A DNA stretch of 64,000 nucleotides from Firm-04 sp964479595 (GCA_964479595.1 CAYZMU010000001.1:1-64000), one strand, 5' to 3'. Positions 22,892-32,243 are shown, counted from the first letter of the stretch. Numbers and translations: made by a program. Notes: generated from the sequence alone by a model not told the origin.

Positions 22892-25800
22892 TCACTTATT
22901 CAGCAGTTTCTTCTTTTGCGCGTCAAATTCTTCCTGTGTCAGGATGCCCTCTTTTCTGAGGTCGTCCAGCTTCTTCAGCTCGTCCGCCACCAGATTCTGC
23001 TTGAGGTCCTGAATCTCGCGCTGCGCGGTCTGCTCCGCTTCCTTGTTTGCCTGTTTCCTGCCCCTGCGCCCGATAAGCGAGGCGGGGTCGGGGTCGTCCT
23101 CGTAGGGCAGTTCATAGATGCCCTGCGCCTTGTTCTTGCGAATCAGCGCCAGCACCGCGTTGTGCTTGCGGTCGTAGATAAAGAACATCACGATGAACCC
23201 GAGCCCGATCACCAGCAGCACCAGCCCCAGACGCAGGTGCGGCGGGGTGTATTTCATCCGCACCGTGTGTTCGCCGGGCTCCAGTTTCACGCCAATCAGC
23301 GCGTCATAGAGCGTCACAAAATTCGCTGTCTGTTCCTTTCCGTCCGCGTCCACGTAAGTGTGCTCAAACTTCTTCCCGTCGACCCAGACTTCCCAGCCGT
23401 CCTCCGCGGGAATGGAGGTCATCATGATCTGGTCGCTGTCCGCGGTAATCGTCCCCTCGAGTTCTCTGCCGCCGTAGGTTGTCAGCTGCCACTGCCCGTC
23501 CTTGAGCGTGTCGATATCCTGCCGGAACAATTCCGAATCGAAGTGGTAGAAGAAGAAGTTCTGAATGATGGCGTACTTCTCTTTCGTGCCGGCGGTGTCC
23601 GTCAGCAGCGTCATGCGGACTTGCAGCTGCGTGCCCTTGGGGTAGGTGCCCAGATTCAGTACGAAGTAGCGGTCGTCGTCCAGATAAGCGCCCAGCGAGC
23701 GCGCGTCCGAGCCGTCCTTGTTCTTGCAGACGGGTTCGGTGAGATTCCATTGGTCCGCGAGCCAGAGGTTTACCTTGCTCTTGTTTTCTGTCTTGAAGAA
23801 CAGGTAGATGGGTTCTTCCTTCTGCGCCTCAATGAAGAGGTCCACTGTCGGGTCCGCCGCGTGCTGGCCAGACTGTGAGACATAGCGCTGGCCGTTTATC
23901 AGCTCGTAGTAGTTGGTCTGCTTGTCCCCGTAGGGCGCGGAGCCGACTTCATTCAGCCGCATCCGGATATCTTTTTCGTCCTCGTAAAGCGGGGTGAAGT
24001 ACTTGTGCCAGTCGCTGAAATTGTTCTGATTGTCAAAGGTGGTGTTGCCTGTAATCGTACTCAGCAGGAGGTTCTGGCTGTTGAAGGGGTTGTCGTTGCC
24101 GAAGAACGCGATGCGCTGCGCGTCGTCGGAGACCATATAGCCCATGGAGAGCGCGTTAGGGTTCTGATAGACATTCACTTCCATGTCCGTCTCGGACTGC
24201 GTCTTGCAGGTCTCCTCCATGATTTTCTGGTAGGCGGCGGGGGAACCGGGGTTCTCCTCCTCCTTGAGGAAGTTCCAGTTTGCCGCGCCCGCGTCGAGGA
24301 CGTATTTGATGCCCAGAAGGCTGTCCGTCAGCGGCGTGTTGCCCTCATAGCCGGAGGAATAGCTGCGGTTGCAGTAGCCCATCGCCTCAATGAACTTCAG
24401 AATCTTGGCGTTCATGACGGAACTCGAATGTGTGATGCCGCGCAGCCCGAAGCCGCTGTTGTCGTTGATGCAGCGCTGATAGGTTTTCTCCGCCCTGAAG
24501 AAGCCTCCGCCTTGTTCCTCGTCGTACGCCTCGAGCTTGTCCACGAGATCCCGCCCGCTCTTGACATACTGTTCATAAGATTTGCGCGTGGAGTAGGCGA
24601 CTTCCTTGTCGATGTCCTTAAAGGTCAGCACGGCGTTGTAGGTGAGCTCAAAGCCCACCGTACAGGTCAGCGCCACGCTCACGATCCGCTGCAGGAGCTT
24701 GGAATCTTTCTTGAGTCCCATGAGGAGGATGAAGCCGCAGTAAACCGCGAGCAGGATCACCGTTGCCCAGATGGTCTTGGCGGGGTCGAGATAAATATTG
24801 CCCTTCATGTCCTTGTAATCGCGCGAGTTGGCGATCATCAGAAGGACGAAGATGCCTGTAAAGCTTATCGCGAGGACGTCCTTGCGTATATTTTTCACAT
24901 ATCGCAGCGTCATCGCCGTCATGCTCAGCAAAATGAACGAGAAGATGAAGGAATACCGGAAAGGCAGCCAGTTGGGCATCTGTCCGCCGTGCCAGAGCAT
25001 ATCAATCGGGCGAATCAGCATGCACAGGAACATGACTACCGTCAGGAACCCGTAGCCTACCCGCTTGCGCACGGGAATCCTGCCGTTGCAGAAGAAGAGC
25101 GGCAGGCAGAGCAGCGCCAGAACGCCGCAGTAGATTTCCGGCTTGCCCTGTACATTGACCGAGTTATACTGGTTGACACAGAACTGCGCGAAAAATTCCA
25201 GCGGGGTAAACTGCGTCTTGAAACTGTAGTCGGGCTGCGTGAAATCCAGCTTGCCCATGGAGAGCGCGTTCGCGACCGGCAGCAGCATAAACGACGCGCA
25301 GGCAAGCGCCACAATTGACGCGAGCGCCATCCGCCCCGTCGTTTTCAGCAGCGGCTTTGCCTTGAATTCCTGCTTGTCCGAGCCGAAGCAGACGTAGAAA
25401 ACGTAGTAGATCGCGACGAAGATGCAGCACATGAAAGCGATATAGAAGTTTGCCACACACATCAGCGCGAGCGGAATGATATAGTTTAACTTTCTGCCGT
25501 CGTCAACCAGATATTCCACACCCAGAATGATGAGCGGCAGGAACGCGAGCCCGTCCAGCCACATGGGGTCGATGGTCTGGATGATGCCGTAGGCGCACAT
25601 CGCGAAGCAGGTGCCCAGCACCACGCCGAGCGGGAAGTTTACGTGCTTGGATTTGCGCAGATAATAGCACATCGTGAGGGAAGCGGTCCCTAACTTGCAA
25701 AGAATCATGATGAGCAGCGAGATAAGAATCATATCCCGCGGCAGCAGCATGACAATGAGCGTATAGGGGCTCGCTAAGTAGTAGCCGATGACACCCATAT

Positions 25801-26080
25801 ACCCGCCGGAGAGATTGCGCGACCAGTTGTAGAAGATGCTCTCCTCGCCGTAGAACGCGTCCCGCAGCGCCTCGAAGTAGTAGACGTACTGACCGTTTAA
25901 GTCGAGGCAGAGGATGGATTTTTTATCCCCGAACGGATAGAGCCCGAAGATGGCGTAGGCGATGCAGATGAGGACCACGGGCAGCAAAAACGCGATGAAG
26001 TAAGGGTAATTGCGCTTCAGCCACCCCAAAATTCCGCCTCCCGACCGCGTCCGCCGGGGCTGCTTTGGTTTGTCTGACAT
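22892..26080 (-). CDS. YfhO-family multi-pass membrane protein with C-terminal SHOCT domain
   Basis: A 1062-aa protein, longer than the usual 850-900 aa. About a dozen membrane segments fill the first half (FIAFLLPVVLICIAYAIFGLYPFG onward), with the GT-C-like motif CLDLNGQYVYYFEALRDAFYGEESIFYNWSRNLSGG typical of YfhO. A large extracytoplasmic domain (about 480-950) and a last membrane helix follow. The end (about 1030-1062), ADELKKLDDLRKEGILTQEE onward, is a SHOCT domain, unusual for this family. YfhO proteins are thought to glycosylate lipoteichoic acid or other surface polymers. ATG 26080 has AAAGGAGG upstream. Last gene of the set with the solute-binding, sensor and GGDEF genes. Confidence 0.9.
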   Translation of the reverse strand: MSDKPKQPRRTRSGGGILGWLKRNYPYFIAFLLPVVLICIAYAIFGLYPFGDKKSILCLDLNGQYVYYFEALRDAFYGEESIFYNWSRNLSGGYMGVIGYYLASPYTLIVMLLPRDMILISLLIMILCKLGTASLTMCYYLRKSKHVNFPLGVVLGTCFAMCAYGIIQTIDPMWLDGLAFLPLIILGVEYLVDDGRKLNYIIPLALMCVANFYIAFMCCIFVAIYYVFYVCFGSDKQEFKAKPLLKTTGRMALASIVALACASFMLLPVANALSMGKLDFTQPDYSFKTQFTPLEFFAQFCVNQYNSVNVQGKPEIYCGVLALLCLPLFFCNGRIPVRKRVGYGFLTVVMFLCMLIRPIDMLWHGGQMPNWLPFRYSFIFSFILLSMTAMTLRYVKNIRKDVLAISFTGIFVLLMIANSRDYKDMKGNIYLDPAKTIWATVILLAVYCGFILLMGLKKDSKLLQRIVSVALTCTVGFELTYNAVLTFKDIDKEVAYSTRKSYEQYVKSGRDLVDKLEAYDEEQGGGFFRAEKTYQRCINDNSGFGLRGITHSSSVMNAKILKFIEAMGYCNRSYSSGYEGNTPLTDSLLGIKYVLDAGAANWNFLKEEENPGSPAAYQKIMEETCKTQSETDMEVNVYQNPNALSMGYMVSDDAQRIAFFGNDNPFNSQNLLLSTITGNTTFDNQNNFSDWHKYFTPLYEDEKDIRMRLNEVGSAPYGDKQTNYYELINGQRYVSQSGQHAADPTVDLFIEAQKEEPIYLFFKTENKSKVNLWLADQWNLTEPVCKNKDGSDARSLGAYLDDDRYFVLNLGTYPKGTQLQVRMTLLTDTAGTKEKYAIIQNFFFYHFDSELFRQDIDTLKDGQWQLTTYGGRELEGTITADSDQIMMTSIPAEDGWEVWVDGKKFEHTYVDADGKEQTANFVTLYDALIGVKLEPGEHTVRMKYTPPHLRLGLVLLVIGLGFIVMFFIYDRKHNAVLALIRKNKAQGIYELPYEDDPDPASLIGRRGRKQANKEAEQTAQREIQDLKQNLVADELKKLDDLRKEGILTQEEFDAQKKKLLNK

Positions 26081-26113
26081 GGGAATCCTCCTTTGATTCA
26101 CGATACAGGGGAA

Positions 26114-27742
26114 TCAGTCGTCCCCCAGACTGTCCTGCACATATTGCTCAAGCGCCGCGAGGTAGGTGTCCACATCGCAGTTTTTCTCGTACGCTTCCAT
26201 GTACGCGTCCCACGCCGCGTCAAAATCGTCGCTCATGACAAGGCTCGGCATATAGCGGAATTTGGTCTGGTCGATATCGCTCTTTGCCCGGCCTTCCGGC
26301 GTCTCGTCGGTAAACGTGTTCGTGTAGGACCACATCGGATACCACGGCTCGTTCTCGCCCGCCTCATTGAGCAGTTCCACGTACGTCCTCGCTCCGTAGG
26401 CGTCAAAGCATTCTTTCATGATGGGCGACAGCGTTTCGTAGAATTCCTGCGGCTGATAGGACGCCTGATAGGCGTTGATGCCGTCGCGGTCCATGCCGTT
26501 GTAATAGGGGAAATAGGAATAGAGGCAGCGGTTCGCGTTGAGATATTCCGAATCGTTCAGCTGCTCCTTCTGCTCCTCCGTCAGGTAGAAGACGCCGTCC
26601 TCGCCCACGCTGTAGTCCTTGCCCTCAATGCCCCAGAAGCGCAGTCTGTGAATCTCCGGGTCGAGCAAGTCGTTGATGAATTTCAGCGCGCCGTCCACAT
26701 CCGCGCAGCTCGTGGTTACCCCGATGCCGCTGGACGGGTCAAACGCCAGCTGCGAGTGATAGTGCTCCTCAATGCCCTCGTCCATCACAACGCCGAGCGG
26801 GACATACTCGCATTCATCCGGCAGGTCCACCGTCGCGTGGCCGAAATTCCAGCGCTGGTCCACCATCCCGAGCACATTCCCGGTCTTGATCTTGTCAAAA
26901 TACTGCGAGGAGGACAGCACGAAGCATTCCTCGTCAATGATGCCCTTGTGGTACTCCTCGTTGAGCTTCTGAAACCACCGCCGCGCGATATCCGTCGTGT
27001 TGTAGTCAATGACCTCGTGGGTGTCGGGGTCCACAATGCAGGCGCCGTCATTGGGCGAGCCCGCCAAAAACATCGGCGGGTTGTCAAGCGGCCAGAAAAT
27101 GGTCTCGTCCGCCAGAATCTCGTAGGCGATATTCGGCTCGCCGTTCTCCCCCGTGGGGTTGGCGGCGACGTAGTCCTCGAGCAGGTCAAAGTAGTCATCC
27201 AGCGTCACGATTTCGGGGTACCCCGCCCATTGAAGGACCTTGACCTGAACCCAGAACGCCTCGTCGCTGTGAATGGTGTTCGTGTCGCGCATATAAATCT
27301 TGGAGAACGCCGGGATATAGTAGATGTGTCCGTCCTCGGAGCGCACGCGGTTCCATTCCTCCGCCGTGTAGTAGTCGCGGATGTTGGGGTATTCCTCCCA
27401 GTACTCGTCAATCGGGATAAACGCGCCCGCGGCGAGCAGCTTCTGCATAGTGATGGAGGAGGGATAGAGATAATCCGGATATTCCGAGGTCATCATCATG
27501 CTGCTGACGACGTTTTCCTCCGCGTCCTTTTCCGAAAGCCATGTCTCCTCGCAGCGCGCCCCCGTTTTCTCGGCAATCGCCTGCATGCACGCGTTGGTCT
27601 CGGGGATGTGTTCGTCCTTGAGCGCGCAGAAAAGCCCCGTGTAGACCTTGATTTCCTCCTGCTGCTGTCCGTCCGCGCAGCTCAGAAGCGGCGCGAAAAG
27701 GGTCGTCGCGGCAATCAGAGCCGCGAGTTTACGGTGTTTCAT
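26114..27742 (-). CDS. Extracellular solute-binding lipoprotein without cognate permease
   Basis: A 542-aa exported protein. MKHRKLAALIAATTLFAPLLSC is a lipoprotein signal with Cys22. The mature part has the architecture of the large carbohydrate or oligosaccharide-binding proteins (SBP family 1/LplA-like): YTGLFCALKDEHIPETNACM, EYPDYLYPSSITMQKLLAAGAFIPIDEYW, YIPAFSKIYMRDTN and a C-terminal lobe to about residue 530. Asp, Trp and Tyr residues typical of sugar clefts are abundant. ATG 27742 has GGAGGGG upstream. No ABC permease or ATPase is nearby; it lies 17 nt after a YesM-like sensor gene, so it may present a ligand to that sensor rather than feed a transporter (inference). Confidence 0.85.
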   Translation of the reverse strand: MKHRKLAALIAATTLFAPLLSCADGQQQEEIKVYTGLFCALKDEHIPETNACMQAIAEKTGARCEETWLSEKDAEENVVSSMMMTSEYPDYLYPSSITMQKLLAAGAFIPIDEYWEEYPNIRDYYTAEEWNRVRSEDGHIYYIPAFSKIYMRDTNTIHSDEAFWVQVKVLQWAGYPEIVTLDDYFDLLEDYVAANPTGENGEPNIAYEILADETIFWPLDNPPMFLAGSPNDGACIVDPDTHEVIDYNTTDIARRWFQKLNEEYHKGIIDEECFVLSSSQYFDKIKTGNVLGMVDQRWNFGHATVDLPDECEYVPLGVVMDEGIEEHYHSQLAFDPSSGIGVTTSCADVDGALKFINDLLDPEIHRLRFWGIEGKDYSVGEDGVFYLTEEQKEQLNDSEYLNANRCLYSYFPYYNGMDRDGINAYQASYQPQEFYETLSPIMKECFDAYGARTYVELLNEAGENEPWYPMWSYTNTFTDETPEGRAKSDIDQTKFRYMPSLVMSDDFDAAWDAYMEAYEKNCDVDTYLAALEQYVQDSLGDD

Positions 27743-27759
27743 GTTCCCCTCCGAAAAAA

Positions 27760-29430
27760 TCAGGATTCTTTTCTGTAATCTTTATCCATCGCGGAGCGCT
27801 TGAATCGCAGCCGCAGTTCCAAATCTTTGTCATTGCGAACCTGAATGCTGACATCGCTGCCGTAAAAACGTTTGACACGGATGCAGGAGTTATAAAGATA
27901 ACCCGCGCGGAAATCAAAGTCGGTGCGCTCGGGATGGTCCTCAAACAGCGCCTCGAGTTTTAAAATCTTGCCCGAGGGCAGCTTTCCCTTCGCGGCGAAA
28001 ACGACGTGGATTTCCCCCTCCGCCTCCTCAAGACGGATGGTAATCTGCCGCCGCGCCTCCATGGGCAGCAGCTCCAGCAGCGTGTCCGTCATCATCAGAA
28101 TTCCCAGCGGCAGCGTATAGAGCCCTGTGGGGAAATTCTCTCCCGGCTTTTCGATGGTGACTTCGTCCGTAAAGATATCCGCGGTGTTGTGCAGTTCCTC
28201 CGAAAGCGGAATGGGCGTGTGCAGCGCGCGCTCCGGCAGCCGGTTCGGGACATTCTTGCGCGAGGAGAAACGTTCGTCATAGTGAATCGCGGCGTCTAAA
28301 TCCAGCGAACTGAGCAGAATCATCGCGGTGTCGTCCATGGTCTTGCGCAGCGTGCTTTCCAGACGCTTGGACTGGCGCGCCGCGAGCTCCATTTTGTCGT
28401 TGGCCGTAATACAGCTGTCTATCATGATGCCGATTTCGTCCTTCGCGCCGGAAAGGTCGCGCACAGAGGAGAGCGTCCCCGTTTTCAGCGCGGCAGCGAA
28501 GCGGGTGGAACGCGAGATGATGTTGTGCGTAATCGTGGTCACAACAATGACGACAAGCAGGAAGAAGACCAGAAAGATCGCGATTTCGGGAAGCGCCGCC
28601 GCCATCACCCCGAAGAAGGAGTGGTGTGTGCTCAGCGCGCAGAACTCAAACTGCGCCGTGTAGTAGTTCTTGAACTCGGTGTAGTAGTTGGGCGTGATAT
28701 GAATCTCTCCGTCGTTCTCGCCGTGATTGCTGTAGAGCACCGTGCCGCCCGTGAGCACGTAGAAGTCGCCGTCAAAATCGAGGCTGTCGAAATAGGATTC
28801 GAGCATCGTGGTGTCGATATCGATTTTTAAGTAAGATTCTCCCATCCCGGAGATGCCGAACTTGACGTAGTCCAGCTTCTGAATCAGCGAAAGCACACGG
28901 TCTATGCTGTCAAAATACACAATCATGTTCTTTTTCGCGGAGAGGAAGTATTGGTACCACTCCTCGCCCTTGACGGAGTCCAGCGGGTAGATGTCCCCGC
29001 CGCGCATGACCGTGCTGTTTTCCGTGTAAATAAAGTAGTGCCGGATACTGCGGTTTTCCACCACGGAGATGGAATTGTTGTCGCGGAGCTGGTAGTAGGC
29101 GTCGTAGTAGTCCGCGGAGGAGGCGTAGGTTGTGTTGAGGAAGGCGTAGAGCGAGCTGTTGGAATAGAGATTCTGGGAGATGGCGGTGACATTCTCCACA
29201 CAGGCGTTGATATACTGCTCCGCGGAGGAGACCGCCGTCTTTTCAACCTTCTCCATGGCGGCGCGCTCGGTGCGGTAGGCGCTGAAACACAGCAGCACAA
29301 ACAGCAGCAGGCACGAGAACACGGCGAGCGAGAAGATAATCGTCACCTTGTTCTTGACGGAAAGATTGGAGAGAAACTTTGTGTGGCGCTTCTGGCGCTC
29401 GCGTTTGGCTTTCCGCTCTTTTCTTTTCAT
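27760..29430 (-). CDS. YesM-like sensor protein with degenerate kinase domain
   Basis: A 556-aa membrane protein. A basic N-terminus, a first membrane segment (about 29-49), a large extracytoplasmic sensor region (about 50-275) resembling dCache sensors of YesM kinases, a second membrane segment (about 276-304), and a cytoplasmic region. The latter has HAMP/coiled-coil features (RSTRFAAALKTG...DEIGIMIDSC) and a C-terminal HATPase-like fold (IRLEEAEGEIHVVFAAKGKLPSG), but the phospho-acceptor HFLYN box and the N and G boxes are not recognisable. It is therefore probably a pseudokinase signalling by protein contact. ATG 29430 has AAAGGAGG. It lies between the GGDEF gene and the solute-binding gene with short gaps of 27 and 17 nt. 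Confidence 0.72.
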   Translation of the reverse strand: MKRKERKAKRERQKRHTKFLSNLSVKNKVTIIFSLAVFSCLLLFVLLCFSAYRTERAAMEKVEKTAVSSAEQYINACVENVTAISQNLYSNSSLYAFLNTTYASSADYYDAYYQLRDNNSISVVENRSIRHYFIYTENSTVMRGGDIYPLDSVKGEEWYQYFLSAKKNMIVYFDSIDRVLSLIQKLDYVKFGISGMGESYLKIDIDTTMLESYFDSLDFDGDFYVLTGGTVLYSNHGENDGEIHITPNYYTEFKNYYTAQFEFCALSTHHSFFGVMAAALPEIAIFLVFFLLVVIVVTTITHNIISRSTRFAAALKTGTLSSVRDLSGAKDEIGIMIDSCITANDKMELAARQSKRLESTLRKTMDDTAMILLSSLDLDAAIHYDERFSSRKNVPNRLPERALHTPIPLSEELHNTADIFTDEVTIEKPGENFPTGLYTLPLGILMMTDTLLELLPMEARRQITIRLEEAEGEIHVVFAAKGKLPSGKILKLEALFEDHPERTDFDFRAGYLYNSCIRVKRFYGSDVSIQVRNDKDLELRLRFKRSAMDKDYRKES

Positions 29431-29457
29431 GCGCGCCTCCTTTCCCCCAAATGTCCC

Positions 29458-30756
29458 TTAACGGTCGGGCATATTCAGCTTTTCCTTGAGCTCGGTCTTC
29501 TTTTCGTACATCCTGTCCTCCGCCTCCGCGAGCAGATTCTCAAACGAGAAATCCCCTGTGGCGTAGGAGTAGCCGTAGGCGAGGGCGCACTGGATTTCGT
29601 CCTCCTCGCGGCTTAGAATATAGGGCGCGTCCGCCTCAAGCGTCTCCACAATCTTGTTGATCTCCACGAGTGTCGCGTTTTCCATCACCAGCAGGAATTC
29701 GTCCCCGCCCATACGGAAGCAAAGCGCCTGATCGCTCGTGAAATTCCCGATATACTCCGCGGCGCGCTTGATGACGTAATCGCCGTGCTCATGTCCTTCC
29801 GTGTCGTTCATGAGCTTTAAGTTGTTGACGTCAAAATAGATGACACAGATGGTCTTGCAGGTCTTGAACACATCGACTTGATCGTTATAGTAGCGCTTGT
29901 TGTAAACGTGGGTCATGCCGTCGTGGTTGGCCTCGAACATCGCCTTGCGCAAGTCGACGGAGGAATTGTTGATGCTCGTGATCATGCGCTGAATGGCTCC
30001 GCCCAGACTGCCGATTTCATCTTCCTTGTCGCGCAGCAGGAACATCTCCTCAACGTTGATATCCTCGCTCCCGGCGACAGAACTCGTGAAGTTCGTCGCG
30101 GTCTTGGTGAGCTGTTCGATAGGCTCGAAGACTTCTCTGGAGATATAGCGCATGAAAATCTTCACGGCGACAAACGTCAGCGCGAGAAGCGCCGCTGAGA
30201 GCACAAGCGCCGCCAGCAGAATCCGCATCGCGAAGGAGTTGTCGCATTCGATGATGACATAGCCCGCCAGCCGGTCGTCAATCGTGCGCATGGGCACATA
30301 AGTAAAACGGCCGCTGAACGTGTTCCGCGTTAACGTGTATCTGCCGTTGATAAGCTCCGCCTTGTGCTCGGTCTCAAAGTCGCCGTATTCAAGCTTCATG
30401 CCCAGCTCGTTGGTGGAGCCGGTGTCAAAAACGTAGTACCCGGCGGATTCGTTGTAGCTGACCATGGAGATATTTTCCACGCCCTCGGTGTCCTCGACGT
30501 ATTCCTTGAGCTTCTTGATGGTGAGGTGGTAGTCCGCGTCCGTTCTGCGCGTGGTGAGGTATTCCTTGGCGTCGTCGGGGTCCACCGCGCTGATGACAAA
30601 GCTCGCCGCGGAATCCGCCAGCGAATTGTTGTACGCCCGCGCGAACCAGATGATGCTGAAAATGCAGAAACCCAGACTTATCAGCAGAACGGTGAGAATA
30701 ATCGTGAACGCCCTGCGGCTGATTTGTTTGCGAATCAGTTTCCCCAAAGATTTCAC
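29458..30756 (-). CDS. Membrane-bound GGDEF diguanylate cyclase with HAMP domain
   Basis: A 432-aa sensor enzyme. Membrane segment one is at about 17-39, the extracytoplasmic sensor (dCache-like) at 40-175, and membrane segment two at 178-200. A HAMP domain follows (about 201-265) and then the GGDEF domain (about 270-425). The active-site motif GGDEF (350-354) is intact, so cyclic-di-GMP synthesis is expected; an RxxD inhibitory site at the usual place is not seen. The start is GTG 30756 or, more in line with a ribosome site (AGGTGA), the in-frame TTG at 30747. First gene of the operon with the degenerate sensor, solute-binding lipoprotein and YfhO-family genes. Confidence 0.92.
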   Translation of the reverse strand: MKSLGKLIRKQISRRAFTIILTVLLISLGFCIFSIIWFARAYNNSLADSAASFVISAVDPDDAKEYLTTRRTDADYHLTIKKLKEYVEDTEGVENISMVSYNESAGYYVFDTGSTNELGMKLEYGDFETEHKAELINGRYTLTRNTFSGRFTYVPMRTIDDRLAGYVIIECDNSFAMRILLAALVLSAALLALTFVAVKIFMRYISREVFEPIEQLTKTATNFTSSVAGSEDINVEEMFLLRDKEDEIGSLGGAIQRMITSINNSSVDLRKAMFEANHDGMTHVYNKRYYNDQVDVFKTCKTICVIYFDVNNLKLMNDTEGHEHGDYVIKRAAEYIGNFTSDQALCFRMGGDEFLLVMENATLVEINKIVETLEADAPYILSREEDEIQCALAYGYSYATGDFSFENLLAEAEDRMYEKKTELKEKLNMPDR

Positions 30757-30818
30757 CTGCCGTTTTGGTGGTTTAGAAACGAAGTCTGCCGCTGCCCGCG
30801 CGGCATATTTCCCATGAT

Positions 30819-30847
30819 ATTATAGCACAAACGCGCAAAACTGTCAA
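30819..30847 (-). promoter_or_regulatory. Promoter of the GGDEF-sensor-SBP-YfhO operon
   Basis: Minus-strand TTGACA (30847-30842) and TATAAT (30824-30819) with a 17-bp spacer; the GGDEF start is about 63 nt downstream. No other promoter of this quality was found before 22.9 kb. Confidence 0.85.
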
Positions 30848-30930
30848 GCGCCCGAAGCCCCGGATTTTGAAAGCGGAGGGAAAGAAAACGCCCAAAGCGC
30901 GAAATCACGCGATTTTGAGACACGAAAGCG

Positions 30931-30953
30931 GCCCGCCTTGATGAGAGGCGGGC
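30931..30953 (-). terminator. Hairpin after the aldo/keto reductase gene
   Basis: GCCCGCCT (30931-30938) pairs perfectly with AGGCGGGC (30946-30953), 11 nt past the reductase stop. Only a weak T-rich stretch follows on the minus strand. Confidence 0.55.
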
Positions 30954-30964
30954 GCGTAAAACTG

Positions 30965-32134
30965 TCAGTGCACGATAAACTTCCCCGCGAAGTTTTCCGC
31001 GAGGCGGTATAGCGGCGGGCGCAGCGCCTTGTCGGCTTCCCTGAGCTTCTGGCGAATCGGCAGCTTCTGCGGGCAGTGGCGCTCGCATCTGCCGCAGTTT
31101 ACGCACTGTGTGGCAAGCCCGGGTTTTTTGCGGATACATACGTTCTGCGCGAATTTCATGCGCGCGGTCGCCTTGTTGTCGGTGTACATCATGTTGTAGT
31201 AGAAGAAGTTCGCGGGAATGTCCACGCCCATGGGACAGGGCATACAGTAGCGGCAGCCCGTGCAGCCGACCTTTTCCTTCTCGCGGATAATCCCCCTGAC
31301 CTCGTCGACAAGCGCTCGGTCTGTATCCGTGAAGGAGCCGGGCATGGCGCGCGACGCGATTCTCACATTCTCAAGCACCATCTCTTCCGAGTTCATCCCC
31401 GAGAGCACACAGAGAATCCCGTGCTGGTCAAAGAGCCAGCGCAGCCCGAGTTCCGCCGGCGTATAGGGGCTCTTCTCCAGAAGCTTTTTCGCCTTCTGGG
31501 GCGGGTTGCAGAGTTTGCCCCCGCGCAGCGGCTCCATGATGACCACGGGAATCCCTTTCTTCTCCGCCGCCTTGAGTCCTCTTCTCCCCGCCTGACTGTG
31601 CTCGTCCATGTAGTTATATTGAATCTGGCAGAAATCCCACGGGTAGGCGTTGAGGATTTTTAAAAACATATCCGTGTCGCCGTGATAGGAGAAGCCGATG
31701 TTGCGGATTCTCCCCGCCGCTTTCTGCTTGGCAATCCAGTCCTCGATGCCGAGCGCCTTGAGGTTTTCCCACTCCGCGTAGTCCGTAAACATATGCATGA
31801 GGTAGAAATCGACGTAGTCCGTGCGCAGTCTGGAAAGTTCCTCCTCAAAGATCTTGTCCGCCGTCTTGATGGAGCGGACCAGATACTGCGGCAGTTTCGT
31901 GGCGATAAGGACCTTGTCGCGCAGGTTGTTGCGCTCGAGAATCTTCCCCAGCGCCTCCTCGCTGCCCGGGTAAATATACGCCGTGTCAAAATAATTGACA
32001 CCATGTTTTACGGCGAGGAGGATTTCCCGCTCCGCCTTGTCCAGGTCAATGGCGCCGCCCTTTCGGGTGAAGCGCATACAGCCGTAACCGAGCTGAGAGA
32101 CCCGGTTGCCTTTTCCATCCACGCGGTAAATCAT
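30965..32134 (-). CDS. Aldo/keto reductase with C-terminal 4Fe-4S ferredoxin domain
   Basis: A 389-aa cytoplasmic oxidoreductase. The TIM-barrel reductase part (about 1-265) has YGCMRFTRKGG, VNYFDTAYIYPGSEEALGK (Asp and Tyr of the catalytic tetrad), the LMHMF segment and IRNIGFSYHGD. The C-terminal part has CTGCRYCMPCPMGVDIP and CVNCGRCERHCPQ, two 4Fe-4S motifs. This fused class is common in anaerobic Firmicutes; the substrate is unknown. ATG 32134 has AAAGGAG. It is transcribed alone from a promoter divergent from cls. Confidence 0.93.
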   Translation of the reverse strand: MIYRVDGKGNRVSQLGYGCMRFTRKGGAIDLDKAEREILLAVKHGVNYFDTAYIYPGSEEALGKILERNNLRDKVLIATKLPQYLVRSIKTADKIFEEELSRLRTDYVDFYLMHMFTDYAEWENLKALGIEDWIAKQKAAGRIRNIGFSYHGDTDMFLKILNAYPWDFCQIQYNYMDEHSQAGRRGLKAAEKKGIPVVIMEPLRGGKLCNPPQKAKKLLEKSPYTPAELGLRWLFDQHGILCVLSGMNSEEMVLENVRIASRAMPGSFTDTDRALVDEVRGIIREKEKVGCTGCRYCMPCPMGVDIPANFFYYNMMYTDNKATARMKFAQNVCIRKKPGLATQCVNCGRCERHCPQKLPIRQKLREADKALRPPLYRLAENFAGKFIVH

Positions 32135-32165
32135 ACGCGCCGCTCCTTTTTACGTGTGATACTCT

Positions 32166-32195
32166 ATTATACCACAAATTCCGCCCCGCTGTCAA
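32166..32195 (-). promoter_or_regulatory. Promoter of the aldo/keto reductase gene
   Basis: Minus-strand TTGACA (32195-32190) and TATAAT (32171-32166) with an 18-bp spacer and TGTGG before the -10. Confidence 0.83.
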
Positions 32196-32214
32196 GATAT
32201 CCCGCCGCCCCCTC

Positions 32215-32243
32215 TTGATTTTTATCCGCGAATGTGGTATAAT
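32215..32243 (+). promoter_or_regulatory. Promoter of cls
   Basis: TTGATT (32215-32220) and TATAAT (32238-32243), 17-bp spacer, TGTGG before the -10; divergent from the reductase promoter. Confidence 0.8.
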
